The notes under the pieces were generated by a model that saw nothing but the letters and a program-made list of their open reading frames with translations, was not told where the DNA came from and ran no database searches. Of a stretch of 45,411 nucleotides of DNA, positions 43,958 through 45,411 are shown in pieces. A program made the translations under genes and the position numbers. The DNA lies in contig SDXZ01000049.1 in NCBI GenBank assembly GCA_004210805.1, forward strand, positions 1-45,411. The letters run 5' to 3'. The first letter of the stretch is position 1; each line of letters opens with the position of its first letter. The DNA comes from Acidovorax sp. (lineage in GTDB: Bacteria; Pseudomonadota; Gammaproteobacteria; Burkholderiales; Burkholderiaceae_C).

Positions 43958-44819
43958 ATGCATTCCATCCCGCCGCTGCACCTCATCGCAGCGTTTGACG
44001 CGGTGATGCAGTGGCGCAGCTTTCAAAAAGCGGCCGAGCCACCGCGTGCGCGAACTGGAAAAGACCCTGGGCGTGCCCCTATTCACGCGCAGCACTCGGT
44101 CGGTGGCGCCCACGCCCGAGAGCCTGCACCTGCACCAGCAGACCAAGGCCGCGCTGCTGGCCCTGCAAGACACGTTTGCCGGCTACGCGCACCAGCAGCG
44201 CACCGTGGTGCGCATCAGCGCCCTGCCCTCGTTCGCGCGGCTGCGGCTGGTGCCGGCGCTGGCGCAGCTGCAGGCCACCGGGCAGGCGCCCGGCATCGAG
44301 ATCCATGCCAGCACCGACCTGGCCGACGTGGACCAGGGCGATGCCGACATCGCCATCCGCTTTGCACGCACCCGCCCGCATGCGCACCACTGCGAAAAGC
44401 TGCTGGACGATGCGTGGTTTCCGGTGGCGGCGCCGGGCTACCTGCGGCGCCTGGACGCCCCGGCCAGCGAGCACGCGCTGCGCAAGGGCACGCTGCTCAC
44501 CCACACCCGGCAACCCTGGCAGCCCTGGTTGGCGCATGCAGGCATCCGCCTGGCGGCGGCGCAGCGCGCCATGACCTTCACCGACACCGCCCTGCTCATC
44601 GATGCAGCCCTGGCCGAACAGGGCATTGCGCTGGCGCGGCAGTCTCTGGTGCACGACCTGCTGGCGTCCGGCGCGCTGGTGCGGCTGTCGGATGTGGCTC
44701 TGCCAGCCGAACAGTCGTACTACCTGCTCGCGTCCGAGCGCACCGTCATCACGCCGCGCGGCCAGGCCGTGATGGACTGGATCCGGCAACTGGCGCAGCG
44801 GGGCAGCGCAGCGTCATAG
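43958..44819 (+). pseudogene. LysR-family regulator, broken by a 29-bp deletion in the HTH
   Basis: Remnant of a LysR regulator. Translation from the ATG at 43958 (or 43916) gives HSIPPLHLIAAFDAVMQWRS and FQKAAE, then leaves the family at 44039. The rest of the gene continues in another frame from 44037: SHRVRELEKTLGVPLFTRST, then the full effector domain (VVRISALPSFARLRLVPALA, DIAIRFARTRPHAHHCEKLL) to the stop at 44817-44819. Compared with LysR proteins, about nine residues of the recognition helix are missing and the two frames overlap by two bases at the tetramer gagc, so 29 bp were lost. A short product without DNA-binding domain could start at 44046, but a working regulator is unlikely. 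Confidence 0.85.
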
Positions 44820-44877
44820 CGCCTTTCAACCCCTGCAGCCTGTGAACAGGAAGAACGCAGGACAGGGGCGCAGGATC

Positions 44878-45411
44878 TCACCCCGTCTTCACCATCAAGG
44901 CGATGCCGGCCAGCACGCCCGCCATCGCCACGGTCTTGTGGCGGATAAAACGCTCTTGCAGCAGCCAGGCGCTCAGCCCGAACACCATCACCAGGTTGGT
45001 CCGCCGCAGCACGGAGATCACCGAGATCATGGCCCCCTCGACCTGCACCGCAGCCAGGTAGATGTACTCGGCCACCACATACGCCACCGCAATCGCCACC
45101 ACCGGCCAGACCTTGGGCCACGCCGCCTTCCAGCCCGGCCACCGCCCTTGCAAGCCACTCCCGCCCAGCCGCGGCAAGGCAGACGTCACCACCCACGGCA
45201 GCAGGCACAGCACCAGCACGCCCCGCTGCACGGCCGACCAGGCCTGTACCGCCGCCAGGTCCAGCCGCAGCTGCGTGACGATGTGCTTGTCATACAGCGC
45301 ATTGGCCGACGACAGCAGCGTGGCCGCCACCATGCACAGCACCCAGCCATCGCGGCTGAAGCGGATGCCCTCCTTCTGCCCGATGAGCGAAAACGCCAGG
45401 TACGACAGCAT
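44878..45411 (-). CDS. EamA/DMT-family transporter, 5' end beyond right edge
   Basis: C-terminal 177 residues or more of a membrane transporter. About five helices are visible: GWVLCMVAATLLSSANALYD, LVLCLLPWVVTSA, WPVVAIAVAYVVAEYIYLAA, MISVISVLRRTNLVMVFGLS and AMAGVLAGIALMV. LVMVFGLSAWLLQERFIRHK is the typical end of the EamA domain (conserved glutamate in QERF). The family has about ten helices, so roughly the first half is missing; the Met codon at the window edge may be internal. The substrate is unknown. It converges on the broken LysR gene, 58 bp away. Confidence 0.85.
   Translation of the reverse strand: MLSYLAFSLIGQKEGIRFSRDGWVLCMVAATLLSSANALYDKHIVTQLRLDLAAVQAWSAVQRGVLVLCLLPWVVTSALPRLGGSGLQGRWPGWKAAWPKVWPVVAIAVAYVVAEYIYLAAVQVEGAMISVISVLRRTNLVMVFGLSAWLLQERFIRHKTVAMAGVLAGIALMVKTG

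Overview
The window looks like a stretch of core chromosome from a high-GC betaproteobacterium, most likely of the Comamonadaceae (Acidovorax-like). This rests on protein content and local gene order, on dense GC-rich coding, and on dispersed short repeats of a type I associate with that family. I see no rRNA, tRNA, CRISPR array, transposase, integrase or phage gene. Almost every gene is a housekeeping gene. The novelty lies mainly in repeats, protein tails and a few poorly known genes.

Layout. 1-6.7 kb: the 3'-truncated sodB and xseA read leftward. An exbB-exbD-lpxK-trm112-kdsB-adk series reads rightward (proton-driven energizer, lipid A and Kdo synthesis, adenylate kinase). 6.8-9.6 kb: a leftward L-asparaginase with two small envelope genes diverges from lexA across two perfect LexA boxes. 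9.6-11.3 kb: a weakly supported small gene behind lexA, then a D-2-hydroxyacid dehydrogenase ending in a strong convergent terminator. 11.5-15.4 kb: a leftward branched-chain amino-acid binding protein and a pepA-holC-hypothetical operon. 15.4-20.8 kb: rightward lptF-lptG (LPS export), a sirohydrochlorin chelatase-like gene, cysB, a methionine-type aminotransferase and a hypothetical gene. 20.9-31.4 kb: leftward EamA transporter, then the complete kdpFABCDE potassium system (including the tiny kdpF) with corA directly upstream. 31.7-33.4 kb: a divergent pair, WYL regulator and glutathione S-transferase. 33.4-40.8 kb: leftward rng, maf, rlmH, rsfS, hemF, purD and yebC (RNA processing, ribosome biogenesis, haem and purine synthesis). 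41-45.4 kb: rightward HerA-like ATPase, a GRDP-like membrane protein with a Ser/Gly tail, a broken LysR gene, and an EamA gene cut by the right edge.

The most unusual signals are these. (1) A two-hairpin dispersed repeat occurs about nine times. Four copies appear to be translated in frame inside xseA (twice), lpxK and the asparaginase gene, and one of these is flanked by 15-bp direct repeats. (2) A GC-rich element begins within a few bases of the stop codons of purD, yebC and the HerA-like gene. (3) RsfS carries a histone H1-like Lys/Ala/Pro tail longer than its folded domain. (4) nadD is absent from the gap between rsfS and hemF. (5) A LysR gene has lost 29 bp of its DNA-recognition helix. 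(6) A bacterial GRDP-like protein is present. I found no clear new defence or mobile system.
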